From Epilithonimonas mollis (GTDB lineage: Bacteria; Bacteroidota; Bacteroidia; Flavobacteriales; Weeksellaceae), in assembly GCF_900142325.1 (NCBI RefSeq), contig NZ_FRAM01000001.1, positions 1,054,001-1,118,000 on the forward strand: 64,000 nucleotides of DNA. Reading direction: 5' to 3'. The notes below the pieces were generated by a model, which worked only from the letters and a program-made list of their open reading frames with translations, was not told the DNA's origin and did not search any database. Shown here piece by piece: positions 7,447-17,031 of this stretch. The position numbers and the translations under genes were made by a program. Position 1 is the first letter of the stretch, and each line of letters begins with the position of its first letter.

Positions 7447-8238
7447 TTATTTTCCTTTATAATTTGGCAATCGTTTTTCGATGAAGGCAGCAACCCCTTC
7501 TTTGAAATCTTCGGTCTCAGCAGCATCCTGCTGAATAATGGATTCGTAATCCAGCTGTTCATTTAGCGTAAAATTATAGGACTTGCCGAACGCTTTTTTA
7601 GTAAGATAAAGAGCGGTTGTTGCTGCGTGAGAAAGCTGCGTCAATACTTCCATAGACTTTTCCACAAATTCGGTATCTGCAAAAACATCCGCAACCAGAC
7701 CGATCTTCTTGGCCTCTGTTGCGGGAACTTTTTTCCCTGTGAAGGAAAGATAGCTGGCTAATTGCCTACCCACTAATTTTGGCAGAAAATAAGTTCCTGC
7801 CGTATCAGGAATCAAGCCTATATTTGCAAAAGCAAAAGAGAAGTAAGAACTCTCTGTAGCCAGAGTAAAATCACAAATAGACGCCAACATGGCTCCCGCT
7901 CCCACTGCAGGACCATTGACCAAAGCAATAACAGGTTTCCTGCATTTTACAATCTCCAGAACCAGTGGATTGTAATATTCTATGACAAATCTCTGAATTG
8001 TCCGGTCCTCTTCGTCAAAGCCTAAAGCTTCCTTTAAGTTTTGTCCGGCGCAGAAAGCCCTTCCTTTCCCTGCAATCGCCACACATCTCACATTATCATC
8101 TGCGCTGAATCTATGAACAGCATTTCGCAGCTCGCTCAGCATGACCTGGGTAAGGCTGTTATAGCTGTCCGGCTGGTTCAGATATATCAGCTGCAGTTTT
8201 CCATCGAACTGGGAATCTATCTCTATTTGTGAATACAT
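7447..8238 (-). CDS. paaG: Enoyl-CoA hydratase/isomerase, PaaG-like
   Basis: 263-residue crotonase-fold protein. The oxyanion-hole segments are AGKGRAFCAGQNLKE and ALVNGPAVGAGAMLAS. PaaG isomerises the ring-epoxide of phenylacetyl-CoA to oxepin-CoA, and its family length is about 262. An Asp near LGFDEEDRT and one in the GLIPDTAG segment are compatible with PaaG. It precedes paaI without a gap. A general enoyl-CoA hydratase remains possible because the ring oxygenase genes are not visible here. Confidence 0.8.
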   Translation of the reverse strand: MYSQIEIDSQFDGKLQLIYLNQPDSYNSLTQVMLSELRNAVHRFSADDNVRCVAIAGKGRAFCAGQNLKEALGFDEEDRTIQRFVIEYYNPLVLEIVKCRKPVIALVNGPAVGAGAMLASICDFTLATESSYFSFAFANIGLIPDTAGTYFLPKLVGRQLASYLSFTGKKVPATEAKKIGLVADVFADTEFVEKSMEVLTQLSHAATTALYLTKKAFGKSYNFTLNEQLDYESIIQQDAAETEDFKEGVAAFIEKRLPNYKGK

Positions 8239-8314
8239 AGTTTTGTTTTTTTAACATCAGCAATTTAATATAAATTATTGGAATCTGAAAAGAAACTCCT
8301 ATTCCGGAAATAAC

Positions 8315-8339
8315 AAAAGCCGGCTTAAAACCGGCTTTT
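8315..8339 (-). terminator. Terminator of the metalloprotease gene
   Basis: Perfect 9-bp stem AAAAGCCGG (8315-8323) / CCGGCTTTT (8331-8339) with a 7-nt loop, just past the stop codon at 8362. Confidence 0.85.
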
Positions 8340-8361
8340 AAATTATAATATATAATCAATT

Positions 8362-11037
8362 TTACTTGATAATCAATTTCTGAGTATAATTCGCTTTAGG
8401 AGAAGTTACTTTCAGCAAGTAAACACCTTTTGTCAAATTAACATTGAACTCATTGGTAGATTCGCCTGTCACTACATTGAATCCGGAATTATGAACCACT
8501 CTGCCATTCATATCATAGATGGTTACATTAGCCTTTCCACCAAGATCTCTCGACTTGATGAAGAAGTTTCCGTTTGATGGATTTGGATAGACTTTAATAT
8601 CTTTCGAGTTAAATGAACCTTCATTCACGGCTAGAGCCTGAGAATCTCTGGTACAAAGTTCTAAAGACCACGATGTTACTTTACCTGCCAAATTTCTGAC
8701 GTTATCCGATGCAAATAAATTCCATGTTCCTTTAGAATCGTTACCTTTAAAGATAGCAAGAGATTCGTCCGGTTTTACACTTCCTGCAACAGGTGAAGCG
8801 CAAACATAAGCAGAACCTTCATCACTGAATGTCGCATTGATTCCGGAACTGTTGCATTTTCTGTTCCATAACCAAGCTGTCTGTCCTAAGGGTCCCTCTA
8901 TTCCTACAACAATCTGACTCACTCTAGGGTGCTCAACAACAGGTTTTACTCTGATCTTAGTGATAACGCCGCTATCAGCAACATTAATAGGTACCATAAT
9001 CTGTGGAGAAGAAATTGGTCCGTTAGTAGTTCCTGTTCCGTCATTGATATCAATTGGTGAACCTGTATAATTATATGTATTACAAACTTCTCCGTTAACC
9101 GAATAATCAATCACAAAGCTTGGACTCATTGCAAAGTAAACATTATTTACAGCTTCAACCATAATATAAGCATTTGCTGAAGTAGATCCTGACGGTATTG
9201 CTACAGTTTCTGATCCGTCGTTTGCTGTATTGGCTGCAATTGTTGTAAAAGTTTTTCCTCCGTCTGTTGACAATTTTATGTTAACTAAAGTTGTATTAAC
9301 AGGTGAGACATTAGTGTTAGCCACATTCCATTTTACAGTATAATTATTGTCAGAAACGATACTTTCTCCAAATGTCGGAGCCGTCAGTACGAAAGGACCA
9401 GCGGCAGCACTTACAGTAATCTTCATCGCATCAGTCTGCGTTTGTGATCCGTTTGGAGAGTTATCTCTTGCTGTCAAAGTAAAGTCCAATGTTCTTGCAA
9501 CGCTGGAAAGTGCTTCCCAACGGGTTGCATTCACTCCTGCTAAAACTTTTCCAAATTCAGGGAAATATCTTACAGGCTCAGATTTAGGGGGAAACATTTT
9601 GAAGTTCGGGCCTCCTGTTTTTGTCGGAGAAGCATATGAACCTGCAATGAACTGAGAGCTTGCAGTTGCGGAATTATTCTGTTCCCAAACATAGGTCATC
9701 GCATCATTTTCAGCATCTGTAACGGTACCTTTTAATACAAAAGGTGTACTGATAGGAATTGTTACATCCGGACCAGCATCTACTACTGGTGGTGTGTTGA
9801 CAATCGGTATGTTAACGGCACAAGCCTTATTTGCCAAATTATTCTGAATCTGTACAATGTTACGGTAAGTAAAGAAATCATTGGAGTTGAACTGTGTATC
9901 ATATGCTCCCGTAATTCCGGTATAAGCCATGATTGTATTTCCACTTCCAACTTCCACCTGGACACCGGAACCTTCTGATCCACTGTATGTATGCGTATGA
10001 TTTGCACCAACCTGATGTCCGATTTCATGAGCAACATAATCGATATCAAAAATATCAGTCACAGGAATATAGTGGGATGTAAAACCTGAACCTTTATTGC
10101 TGTTGGAACATATACAGCCAATACAACCTGCATTACCGTTAGGACCATCATAAGCTAAAACGTGGCCGATATCATAATTGGCCGAACCTATTACAGAATT
10201 CAAAGTGGACTGCAGCTGAGAGTTGTAAGATGTTGTATAAGGATCCGTTGTAGGATTGAGATAAATTATAGCAAGGTTATCCGCTATAAGATTGAAATGT
10301 ACAGCTAGGTCCTTTTCATATAAAGCATTCACACGGTTTACAGTATTATTGATTGCCGCAAGAACTATCATCTTCTTTTCGTCATCAGTAGCAGATTCTG
10401 CATTAGCTCTTGTAATATGATACTGAGAATATTCTGCCTGAGCAGACATTGCCAGTCTGAAAGTTTTATATACCTGGTTGCTTGATTTGTTGGTAACTCC
10501 GGAATCTGCACTTTCTGCTGCTATATCGTTCATTGTAGAACAAACGAAAGGATTTTTCTCATCTAGGATTCTGGATCCAGATTCGTAAGCTGCGTACACA
10601 TTGTCGGCTTCAGCATAAGGCTCTATAAAACTAGACCCTCCGCTTTTCAGAACAGTAGAAGATAATCCAAGATCCGAAACGCTGAATCTCAAATATGCTG
10701 TCGGATCAGTAATACCAACTCCCATATAAGAACGTATATTAGGGAACTGTGCCTGTAATTCGGGTGAAAAGTTAGAATATTCCCAAACCTGAAATTTCTG
10801 CAATTCTCCTTTTTCATTTGGCATCATAATCTCAACACCTCTTTGTCCTGAGAATTTTTGTGGTGCATTTTGCAATTTGGAAATCAGCACATCCTTATTG
10901 AGAGAGAATAACTGTTTCTCTTTAAGATTGGCAAACTCCTCTTTTACTTTTCTGCCTGCGTAATCGTTAACTTTTGTCCATTGTCCAAAAGCAAACATCG
11001 GCAAAATAAAGGCAGATAATAATAGATGTTTCTTCAT
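8362..11037 (-). CDS. Secreted reprolysin-like zinc metalloprotease with T9SS sorting domain
   Basis: 891-residue exported protease. A signal peptide covers residues 1-18 (ending FAFGQ), followed by a propeptide region. The metzincin-type zinc motif HEIGHQVGANHTH is at about residues 336-348, and a downstream IMAYTGITG segment holds the Met-turn. Then come beta-sandwich (Ig/PKD-like) parts and a P-domain-like stretch (GTWNLFASDN). The T9SS type A sorting domain starts near residue 815 (VYPNPSNGNFFIKS) and ends in KLIIK. It would be exported through the SprA translocon and released or anchored at the cell surface. Cys-rich CIGCICSNSN lies near the active site. Confidence 0.9.
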   Translation of the reverse strand: MKKHLLLSAFILPMFAFGQWTKVNDYAGRKVKEEFANLKEKQLFSLNKDVLISKLQNAPQKFSGQRGVEIMMPNEKGELQKFQVWEYSNFSPELQAQFPNIRSYMGVGITDPTAYLRFSVSDLGLSSTVLKSGGSSFIEPYAEADNVYAAYESGSRILDEKNPFVCSTMNDIAAESADSGVTNKSSNQVYKTFRLAMSAQAEYSQYHITRANAESATDDEKKMIVLAAINNTVNRVNALYEKDLAVHFNLIADNLAIIYLNPTTDPYTTSYNSQLQSTLNSVIGSANYDIGHVLAYDGPNGNAGCIGCICSNSNKGSGFTSHYIPVTDIFDIDYVAHEIGHQVGANHTHTYSGSEGSGVQVEVGSGNTIMAYTGITGAYDTQFNSNDFFTYRNIVQIQNNLANKACAVNIPIVNTPPVVDAGPDVTIPISTPFVLKGTVTDAENDAMTYVWEQNNSATASSQFIAGSYASPTKTGGPNFKMFPPKSEPVRYFPEFGKVLAGVNATRWEALSSVARTLDFTLTARDNSPNGSQTQTDAMKITVSAAAGPFVLTAPTFGESIVSDNNYTVKWNVANTNVSPVNTTLVNIKLSTDGGKTFTTIAANTANDGSETVAIPSGSTSANAYIMVEAVNNVYFAMSPSFVIDYSVNGEVCNTYNYTGSPIDINDGTGTTNGPISSPQIMVPINVADSGVITKIRVKPVVEHPRVSQIVVGIEGPLGQTAWLWNRKCNSSGINATFSDEGSAYVCASPVAGSVKPDESLAIFKGNDSKGTWNLFASDNVRNLAGKVTSWSLELCTRDSQALAVNEGSFNSKDIKVYPNPSNGNFFIKSRDLGGKANVTIYDMNGRVVHNSGFNVVTGESTNEFNVNLTKGVYLLKVTSPKANYTQKLIIK

Positions 11038-11171
11038 ACAATAAAATTTTCTTGCAAATTATGACTTTTTTAGATATTTTAAATAATCATTAATCATAAA
11101 ATAACACTTTTAATATATTTATAATTATAAAATATTTAATTGTGGCCATATCAATCAATTTAAGCAATTAA

Positions 11172-11202
11172 AAAAGTCAAGAATTTTCTATTCCTGACTT
11201 TT
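11172..11202 (-). terminator. Terminator of the 11224-12171 gene
   Basis: Arms AAAAGTCAAGAA (11172-11183) and TTCCTGACTTTT (11191-11202), one mismatch, with T-run on the minus strand. Confidence 0.75.
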
Positions 11203-11223
11203 CTATAATTAAATATAAGTTTG

Positions 11224-12171
11224 CTATTTTTTTATTAGTTTGTTAGTAAATGTGTTACCGTTAAGTGTTTTAGTCTGGATAAAATAAACACCGCTTTTGA
11301 GATTGCTAACATTGATTTTCGGTTTATTAAAATTATCTGTTTTTACCAGTTTTCCGTCTGAAGCATAAATGTTGGTAGAAACAATTTTGAGGTTTTCAAA
11401 TCCTTTGTATTCGAAATAATCCTGAGCAGGATTCGGATAGATGCTAACATTTGAATTATTTTTTACATCAGCAACATTCAGAACATCACATTCTGCTTCC
11501 AGCTCATAAAGACATTCCTGATTCAGAAGCTGAAACCAATTATAATTATTGCTTCCCATCGCCAGACTTTCGCCGATCACACCTTCCCCGGTTTCGTAAT
11601 GTGCTGTCGTCGCCCAGGCATTGGCATCGGATATCGTGCTCATCCAGATTCTTCCGTCAGACATAGTGCCGTTCAGCAAAATTGGAGTCTTTAATTTTAC
11701 TTTAATTTTTCTGACCACAAATTCGTGTAGCGGTTCATAACCGACATCTTCATAAGATTCAATCGTGGAGTCTGTGACCTCAAAAATCTGCTGATGCGGG
11801 ATATTTCTTCTTGGATCTTCCGGATCTTCCGGTGTTGAAAGTACATTATTATAAAAAACAAAATTTACAAGCGTCGGTGGCAGCTTACTGGCCAGAGTCA
11901 CTACAATGCTGTTGATATTTATCGTTTGGTTGGCAGCAATCGGAATGTCAACCGCTGCTTTTTGTCCACTGTTTCCGATGATGAAAACACCGTTCTGCTC
12001 ATCAGTATCATTAATCACAACAGCATTGCAGCTTTCGGATTTGGTCTGGATCTTTGGTGATGATTTGATATTTCCCGAGACCGCATTTGATACAGATTTC
12101 CCGTATCCAGGAGTTTGCGAATAATAAAATACCGAACCTAATGCCGATAAAAAAAATACAATTTTCTTCAT
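11224..12171 (-). CDS. Secreted protein with T9SS type A sorting domain
   Basis: 315 residues. Signal peptide MKKIVFFLSALGSVFYYSQ. The middle part is predicted beta-rich with no family I recognise (VFIIGNSGQKAAVDIPIAAN, IWMSTISDANAWATTAHY). The T9SS C-terminal domain starts at about residue 243 (SIYPNPAQDYFEYKGF) and ends FTNKLIKK. It lies downstream of a TPR-AraC regulator gene and upstream of another T9SS cargo gene on the same strand, separated from both by intergenic sequence and a terminator. Confidence 0.8.
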   Translation of the reverse strand: MKKIVFFLSALGSVFYYSQTPGYGKSVSNAVSGNIKSSPKIQTKSESCNAVVINDTDEQNGVFIIGNSGQKAAVDIPIAANQTININSIVVTLASKLPPTLVNFVFYNNVLSTPEDPEDPRRNIPHQQIFEVTDSTIESYEDVGYEPLHEFVVRKIKVKLKTPILLNGTMSDGRIWMSTISDANAWATTAHYETGEGVIGESLAMGSNNYNWFQLLNQECLYELEAECDVLNVADVKNNSNVSIYPNPAQDYFEYKGFENLKIVSTNIYASDGKLVKTDNFNKPKINVSNLKSGVYFIQTKTLNGNTFTNKLIKK

Positions 12172-12350
12172 AATTAATTTTTTAAGACTTAATAAAATAC
12201 GTTACGATTATCTTATCAATAAGAAATATATTTTATCTCATTGATGAAGTAAATGTATATACTTTAAGAATCAATAAAAAACATTACACTTTCGAAATAT
12301 CATATTTCAAAAAACAAAAAAAAGGACTTAATCTATTGATAAATAAATAT

Positions 12351-13922
12351 TTAAATATTTTTATTTTTCTTCTCAGCTTCTCTCAAAAAAGCCGACGGAG
12401 AAATTCCTGTGATGCTTTTGAAAACGGTTGTGAAGGAACTATGAGAAGAAAACCCGGCTGCCTCTGCCAGATAACTTATCTTATAATTAAGAAACTCCGG
12501 ACGCTCGTTGATTTGTCTGCAAATATAATTGATGCGAAGCTCATTCAGGTAATTATTAAAATTTTTCTCTTTATGTTTTTTGATTGTCTCGGAAAGATAA
12601 GTCGGATTGGTTTTGAACATCACCGCCAGACTTGCAACGGTTAGTTTCGGATTGGTAAATTTCTCAGTTTCTTCAAATTTTTCTAACTTTTGCAGAATAT
12701 TAGTTTCTGCAGAAACAGGAACAGAGAATGAGGTTTTTTCTTTTTCTTCAAATTCCGGCGGGCTGATTTCCTGCGGTTCTGTCATTTCCTTGATTTCCTG
12801 TTTTTTGAGATTAATCATGAAATTTTGATAAAGAACTTTTTCTTTTTTTCTTCTTTGATTGATATAAAAAATCATCATTACTCCAATCAAAATTAAAAAG
12901 GCACAACTAATAAGTAGGAGATTATTATGATTTTGTTTTACCGCAATTTTTTCCAAAAGATTTCTTTGTTCTTCTGAAACAGCCATGTTGATGGCGTTCA
13001 GATTATTCTTTTTAACATCTGGCTCCAGCGCTAAAAGCTTTTCAGAGTACTCAATATATTTATCATTTCTGTTAAGAGCCTTGTAAGAAGCAATCAGCTG
13101 TCTGTACATATCAGCTTTCAGCCTTGTGTCCGTGAAAACATTATCTTTCAATACAGATTCTAACGAGTCTATTGCTCTCTGATTTTCATTTTTATTGGCA
13201 TAGACTTTACTTAAAGTATTGTAAATAAAATATTTAAATTCTTTATTATCATTATCCCGAATCTTAAAAGCCTTATTCAGAAAGTATTCTGCAGAGTCGT
13301 TTTGTTTCAGAAAAGTATATGCGACACCTATATTATAAAACGTTCTTCTATACTGGAAAACATCTTTTTTATTGAAATTTCCGTTCTTTTGCAGAAATTT
13401 CAAAGCCTGTTGATAATCTCTTTTCGCCTCCGGAAAATTGTCTTTATCCGCCTCAAGATTTCCATATTCTATGAATAATCTCGCCATTAAATAATTTTTC
13501 TGATAACCGTTTGGCAAACGATTGACTTGTCCTCTGGACATATCGAGATAAGGTTTGATCTTCTCAGGAAAATTTAAAAAAGAATATTGATTGGCAATCG
13601 AACCATAGATTTTCGCCATCAACAAGGGATTTTCCAATTTCTCAGCCATTTCTTTTGCTCTGAAAAGCATTTCAGTAGACTTTGCAAAATCCGGTTTTTT
13701 AATTTTAAGATAAGCGTCTGCCATTTTCATCCGGACTTCATATTGGTCTTCATCAGAAATAGGCTGCTTCAATTTTTTCAGGCTTTGCTGAATAATAACA
13801 TCGGGTGGAATTTTAGAATAATCCAAAGTCTCGGAACCCGACAGGTCTTCCTGATTTTGTTTCTGTCCAAAACAAAATGAAATTGTAAAAACAACAAAAA
13901 GAATTAGTAATAAGCGATTCAA
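12351..13922 (-). CDS. TPR-transmembrane-AraC family transcriptional regulator
   Basis: 523 residues in the one-protein sensor layout typical of Bacteroidota. There is an N-terminal signal/anchor (LLLILFVVFTISFCFGQ) and periplasmic TPR-like helical repeats (about residues 60-320). One membrane segment follows (LLLISCAFLILIGVMMIFYI, about 330-350). A C-terminal AraC helix-turn-helix pair spans about 425-515 (LTVASLAVMFKTNPTYLSE, KISYLAEAAGFSSHSSFTTV). It probably senses an envelope or small-molecule signal and binds DNA from the membrane. The only usable start is TTG at 13922; an in-frame stop lies four codons upstream. The regulated genes are unknown. Confidence 0.85.
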   Translation of the reverse strand: MNRLLLILFVVFTISFCFGQKQNQEDLSGSETLDYSKIPPDVIIQQSLKKLKQPISDEDQYEVRMKMADAYLKIKKPDFAKSTEMLFRAKEMAEKLENPLLMAKIYGSIANQYSFLNFPEKIKPYLDMSRGQVNRLPNGYQKNYLMARLFIEYGNLEADKDNFPEAKRDYQQALKFLQKNGNFNKKDVFQYRRTFYNIGVAYTFLKQNDSAEYFLNKAFKIRDNDNKEFKYFIYNTLSKVYANKNENQRAIDSLESVLKDNVFTDTRLKADMYRQLIASYKALNRNDKYIEYSEKLLALEPDVKKNNLNAINMAVSEEQRNLLEKIAVKQNHNNLLLISCAFLILIGVMMIFYINQRRKKEKVLYQNFMINLKKQEIKEMTEPQEISPPEFEEKEKTSFSVPVSAETNILQKLEKFEETEKFTNPKLTVASLAVMFKTNPTYLSETIKKHKEKNFNNYLNELRINYICRQINERPEFLNYKISYLAEAAGFSSHSSFTTVFKSITGISPSAFLREAEKKNKNI

Positions 13923-13940
13923 ATTCAGATTTTATCCACT

Positions 13941-13948
13941 CAAATTTA
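13941..13948 (-). promoter_or_regulatory. Candidate -7 element of the AraC regulator gene
   Basis: TAAATTTG on the minus strand, 18 nt before the TTG start. No clear -33 partner. Confidence 0.3.
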
Positions 13949-14187
13949 TAAATAAAAACAGCTATGTTAATCATCATTGAATTAAGATATTAAAAATCGC
14001 ATTCAATATTGTCAATTATTTTTGTTTAAAATCCTGATTTCCGGAATTTTTGTCTCATCAATTAAATTCAAAATTCAATAATTCGGAAATTTTGTCTGTA
14101 ATTTTTAAAAATTCAACAATAGAATACTTTTTGTGATTAAGGTTTCAGAATAGAATTATTCGGCGTAAGCCAATTAAATGATTGATG

Positions 14188-14226
14188 AACATTAAGATTA
14201 GGATTAGCAACTTTAATCTTAATGTT
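14188..14226. other. 13-bp perfect hairpin in the AraC/clpB divergent region
   Basis: Arms AACATTAAGATTA (14188-14200) and TAATCTTAATGTT (14214-14226) pair perfectly around a 13-nt loop and are followed by TTTTA on the plus strand. It is the main structure in the 396-nt gap 13923-14318. No gene is visible in that gap. It may be an operator for clpB or the AraC gene, or the terminator of a short transcript. Confidence 0.5.
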
Positions 14227-14318
14227 TTTATAACAAAAATCATCATTTCAAAAATCATAATTGTATAAATTTTGATTAAAATCTATAAACAAAGAACATC
14301 AACTAACAACTAAATAAT

Positions 14319-16910
14319 ATGAATCTAAATCAATATACCGTAAAATCACAGGAAGCCATACAAGCTGCTCAACAAGTAGCAATGGAATTTGGCAACCAAC
14401 AAATAGAACCGCAACATTTACTGGAAGGAATTTTTCAGGTAGATGAAAACATATCGCCTTTCTTATTAAAAAAATCTGAAGCAGATTCGGCTTTGGTTAG
14501 AGAGCGCAACCGGGAAAATTTAGAAAGACTTCCGAAAGTACAAGGTGGAAATATTTATCTGTCACAATCAGCGAACAAAGTTTTGCTTGATGCTCCGAAT
14601 ATCGCAAAAAAAATGGGCGATGAATTCGTAACGATCGAACATTTATGGCTTTCATTATTAGAAACCAATTCTGAAGTTTCTAAAATGCTGAAAGATATGG
14701 GTGTTACAAAAAACCTTTTGGAAGGCGGAATTAAAGAACTTAGAAAAGGTTCGAAAGCAACTTCTGCAAGTTCGGAAGAAACTTATCAGTCTTTAAATAA
14801 ATATGCCAAAAATTTCAACGAATTAGCATCAGAAGGAAAACTTGATCCAGTAATCGGTCGTGACGAAGAAATCAGAAGAGTTTTACAGATTCTTTCGAGA
14901 AGAACAAAGAACAATCCGATTCTGATTGGTGAGCCCGGAGTTGGTAAAACTGCGATCGCTGAAGGAATTGCGCACAGAATTATTAATGGTGATGTGCCTG
15001 AAAATCTGCAGGATAAAACTTTGTATTCCTTAGATATGGGTGCTTTGATTGCGGGTGCAAAATACAAAGGTGAGTTTGAAGAACGCTTGAAGTCGGTTGT
15101 CAATGAAGTCATTAAATCAGACGGGCAAATCATTCTTTTCATCGATGAAATCCACACTTTGGTAGGAGCGGGAGGCGGTGAAGGTGCAATGGATGCCGCA
15201 AATATTTTAAAACCAGCTTTGGCGAGAGGAGAATTAAGAGCGATCGGCGCTACAACTTTGAATGAATATCAAAAATATTTCGAAAAAGATAAAGCATTAG
15301 AAAGACGTTTCCAGAAAGTAATGGTTGAAGAACCAGATACAGAATCGGCAATTTCGATTTTGCGTGGAATTAAAGATAAATATGAAGCGCATCACAAAGT
15401 AAGAATCAAAGATGAGGCGATTATTGCAGCAGTGGAAATGTCGCAGAGATATATTTCGGACCGATTTTTACCGGATAAAGCGATTGATTTAATTGATGAA
15501 GCTTCAGCAAAATTGAGAATGGAAATCAATTCAAAACCGGAAGAACTGGACGTTTTAGATAGAAAACTGATGCAGTTGGAAATTGAATTGGCGGCGATTT
15601 CAAGAGAAGGAAACCAGACGAAAATCGACCACCTGAAAGAAGATATTTCGAAAATTTCAGAGCAAAGAAACGAAATCAATGCAAAATGGCTGAAAGAAAA
15701 ACAAAAATCCGAGGATTTAACTTCAATTAAAAAAGATATTGAATCCTTGAAACTGGAAGCCGAAAGAGCTTCAAGAGCCGGAGATTATGCTAAAGTTGCG
15801 GAAATTCAGTATGGTAAAATAAAAGAAAAAGAAGATGCTTTGCAGAAACTTGAATTGGAGATGCAAAACCATCAGAATGAATTGATTAAGGAAGAAGTGA
15901 CTTCTGAAAACATTTCTGAAGTAATTGCAAAATGGACCGGAATCCCTGTGACAAAACTCCTTCAGTCAGAAAGAGAAAAGTTACTCCATCTTGAAACCGA
16001 ACTTCATCACAGAGTTGTGGGTCAGGAGGAAGCGATTGAAGCTGTTGCCAATGCGATAAGAAGAAACAGAGCGGGATTGAGTGATGATAAAAAACCAATT
16101 GGTTCATTCTTATTTTTAGGAACAACCGGTGTAGGAAAAACTGAGCTGGCAAAAGCTTTAGCCGAGTTTTTATTCGACGATGAGAATAATATGACAAGAA
16201 TCGATATGAGCGAATATCAGGAACGTCATTCTGTTTCGAGATTGGTAGGTGCGCCTCCTGGATATGTTGGTTATGATGAAGGTGGACAATTGACCGAAGC
16301 CGTGAGAAGAAGACCTTATTCAGTCGTGCTTTTAGACGAAATTGAAAAAGCGCATCCTGATGTTTTCAACACATTGTTGCAGGTTTTGGATGACGGTCGT
16401 TTGACGGATAATAAAGGTCGTGTAGTGAATTTCAAAAATTCGATCATCATTATGACTTCGAATCTGGGTTCGCATATTATTCAGGAGAATTTTGAGAATA
16501 TTACAGAAGAAAATCAGGATGAGATTGTTGATCAGACAAAAATTCAGGTTTTCGATTTACTGAAACAAACGCTTCGTCCTGAGTTCCTGAATAGAATTGA
16601 TGAAACGGTATTATTCCAGCCTTTAAGAAAAAAAGAAATTGGAAAAATCGTTCAGTATCAATTGAGAGGATTTAATGATATGCTGGCAAAAAGAAATATT
16701 ATTATGACCGCAACACAAGACGCTTTGAATTATCTTACCAACAAAGGTTATGATCCGGTTTTCGGAGCAAGACCTTTAAAAAGAGTCATTCAGCAGGAAG
16801 TTCTCAATAAATTATCCAGAGAAATCCTTGCAGGAAATGTAAATGATGGCGACAGGATTACCTTGGATTATTTTGAAGAGACAGGTTTGGTATTCAGACC
16901 TGTGGAATAA
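14319..16910 (+). CDS. clpB: ATP-dependent chaperone ClpB
   Basis: 863-residue Hsp100 disaggregase that works with DnaK to resolve aggregates in the cytoplasm. Clp-N repeats span residues 1-150. AAA+ module 1 has Walker A GEPGVGKTA at about 203 and Walker B LFIDEIHTLVGAGG. The coiled-coil M domain covers about 400-535. AAA+ module 2 has Walker A GTTGVGKTE at about 600 and VVLLDEIEKAHPDVFN. The D2 small domain contains GARPLKRVIQQEV. The length is normal. Heat-shock control is likely but no clear consensus promoter was found. Confidence 0.98.
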   Translation: MNLNQYTVKSQEAIQAAQQVAMEFGNQQIEPQHLLEGIFQVDENISPFLLKKSEADSALVRERNRENLERLPKVQGGNIYLSQSANKVLLDAPNIAKKMGDEFVTIEHLWLSLLETNSEVSKMLKDMGVTKNLLEGGIKELRKGSKATSASSEETYQSLNKYAKNFNELASEGKLDPVIGRDEEIRRVLQILSRRTKNNPILIGEPGVGKTAIAEGIAHRIINGDVPENLQDKTLYSLDMGALIAGAKYKGEFEERLKSVVNEVIKSDGQIILFIDEIHTLVGAGGGEGAMDAANILKPALARGELRAIGATTLNEYQKYFEKDKALERRFQKVMVEEPDTESAISILRGIKDKYEAHHKVRIKDEAIIAAVEMSQRYISDRFLPDKAIDLIDEASAKLRMEINSKPEELDVLDRKLMQLEIELAAISREGNQTKIDHLKEDISKISEQRNEINAKWLKEKQKSEDLTSIKKDIESLKLEAERASRAGDYAKVAEIQYGKIKEKEDALQKLELEMQNHQNELIKEEVTSENISEVIAKWTGIPVTKLLQSEREKLLHLETELHHRVVGQEEAIEAVANAIRRNRAGLSDDKKPIGSFLFLGTTGVGKTELAKALAEFLFDDENNMTRIDMSEYQERHSVSRLVGAPPGYVGYDEGGQLTEAVRRRPYSVVLLDEIEKAHPDVFNTLLQVLDDGRLTDNKGRVVNFKNSIIIMTSNLGSHIIQENFENITEENQDEIVDQTKIQVFDLLKQTLRPEFLNRIDETVLFQPLRKKEIGKIVQYQLRGFNDMLAKRNIIMTATQDALNYLTNKGYDPVFGARPLKRVIQQEVLNKLSREILAGNVNDGDRITLDYFEETGLVFRPVE

Positions 16911-16931
16911 GCGTTAAATTTTCATCATAAT

Positions 16932-16964
16932 AAAAACCTTTCTGAATTTTTCGGAAAGGTTTTT
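16932..16964 (+). terminator. Terminator of clpB
   Basis: Arms AAAAACCTTTC (16932-16942) and GAAAGGTTTTT (16954-16964) followed by more T residues. Confidence 0.85.
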
Positions 16965-17031
16965 TTTGAAAAAAAACAAATAACAATAGCATTAATCTGG
17001 GAATTAGTTTAATTTGTATAAAAATTAATTA

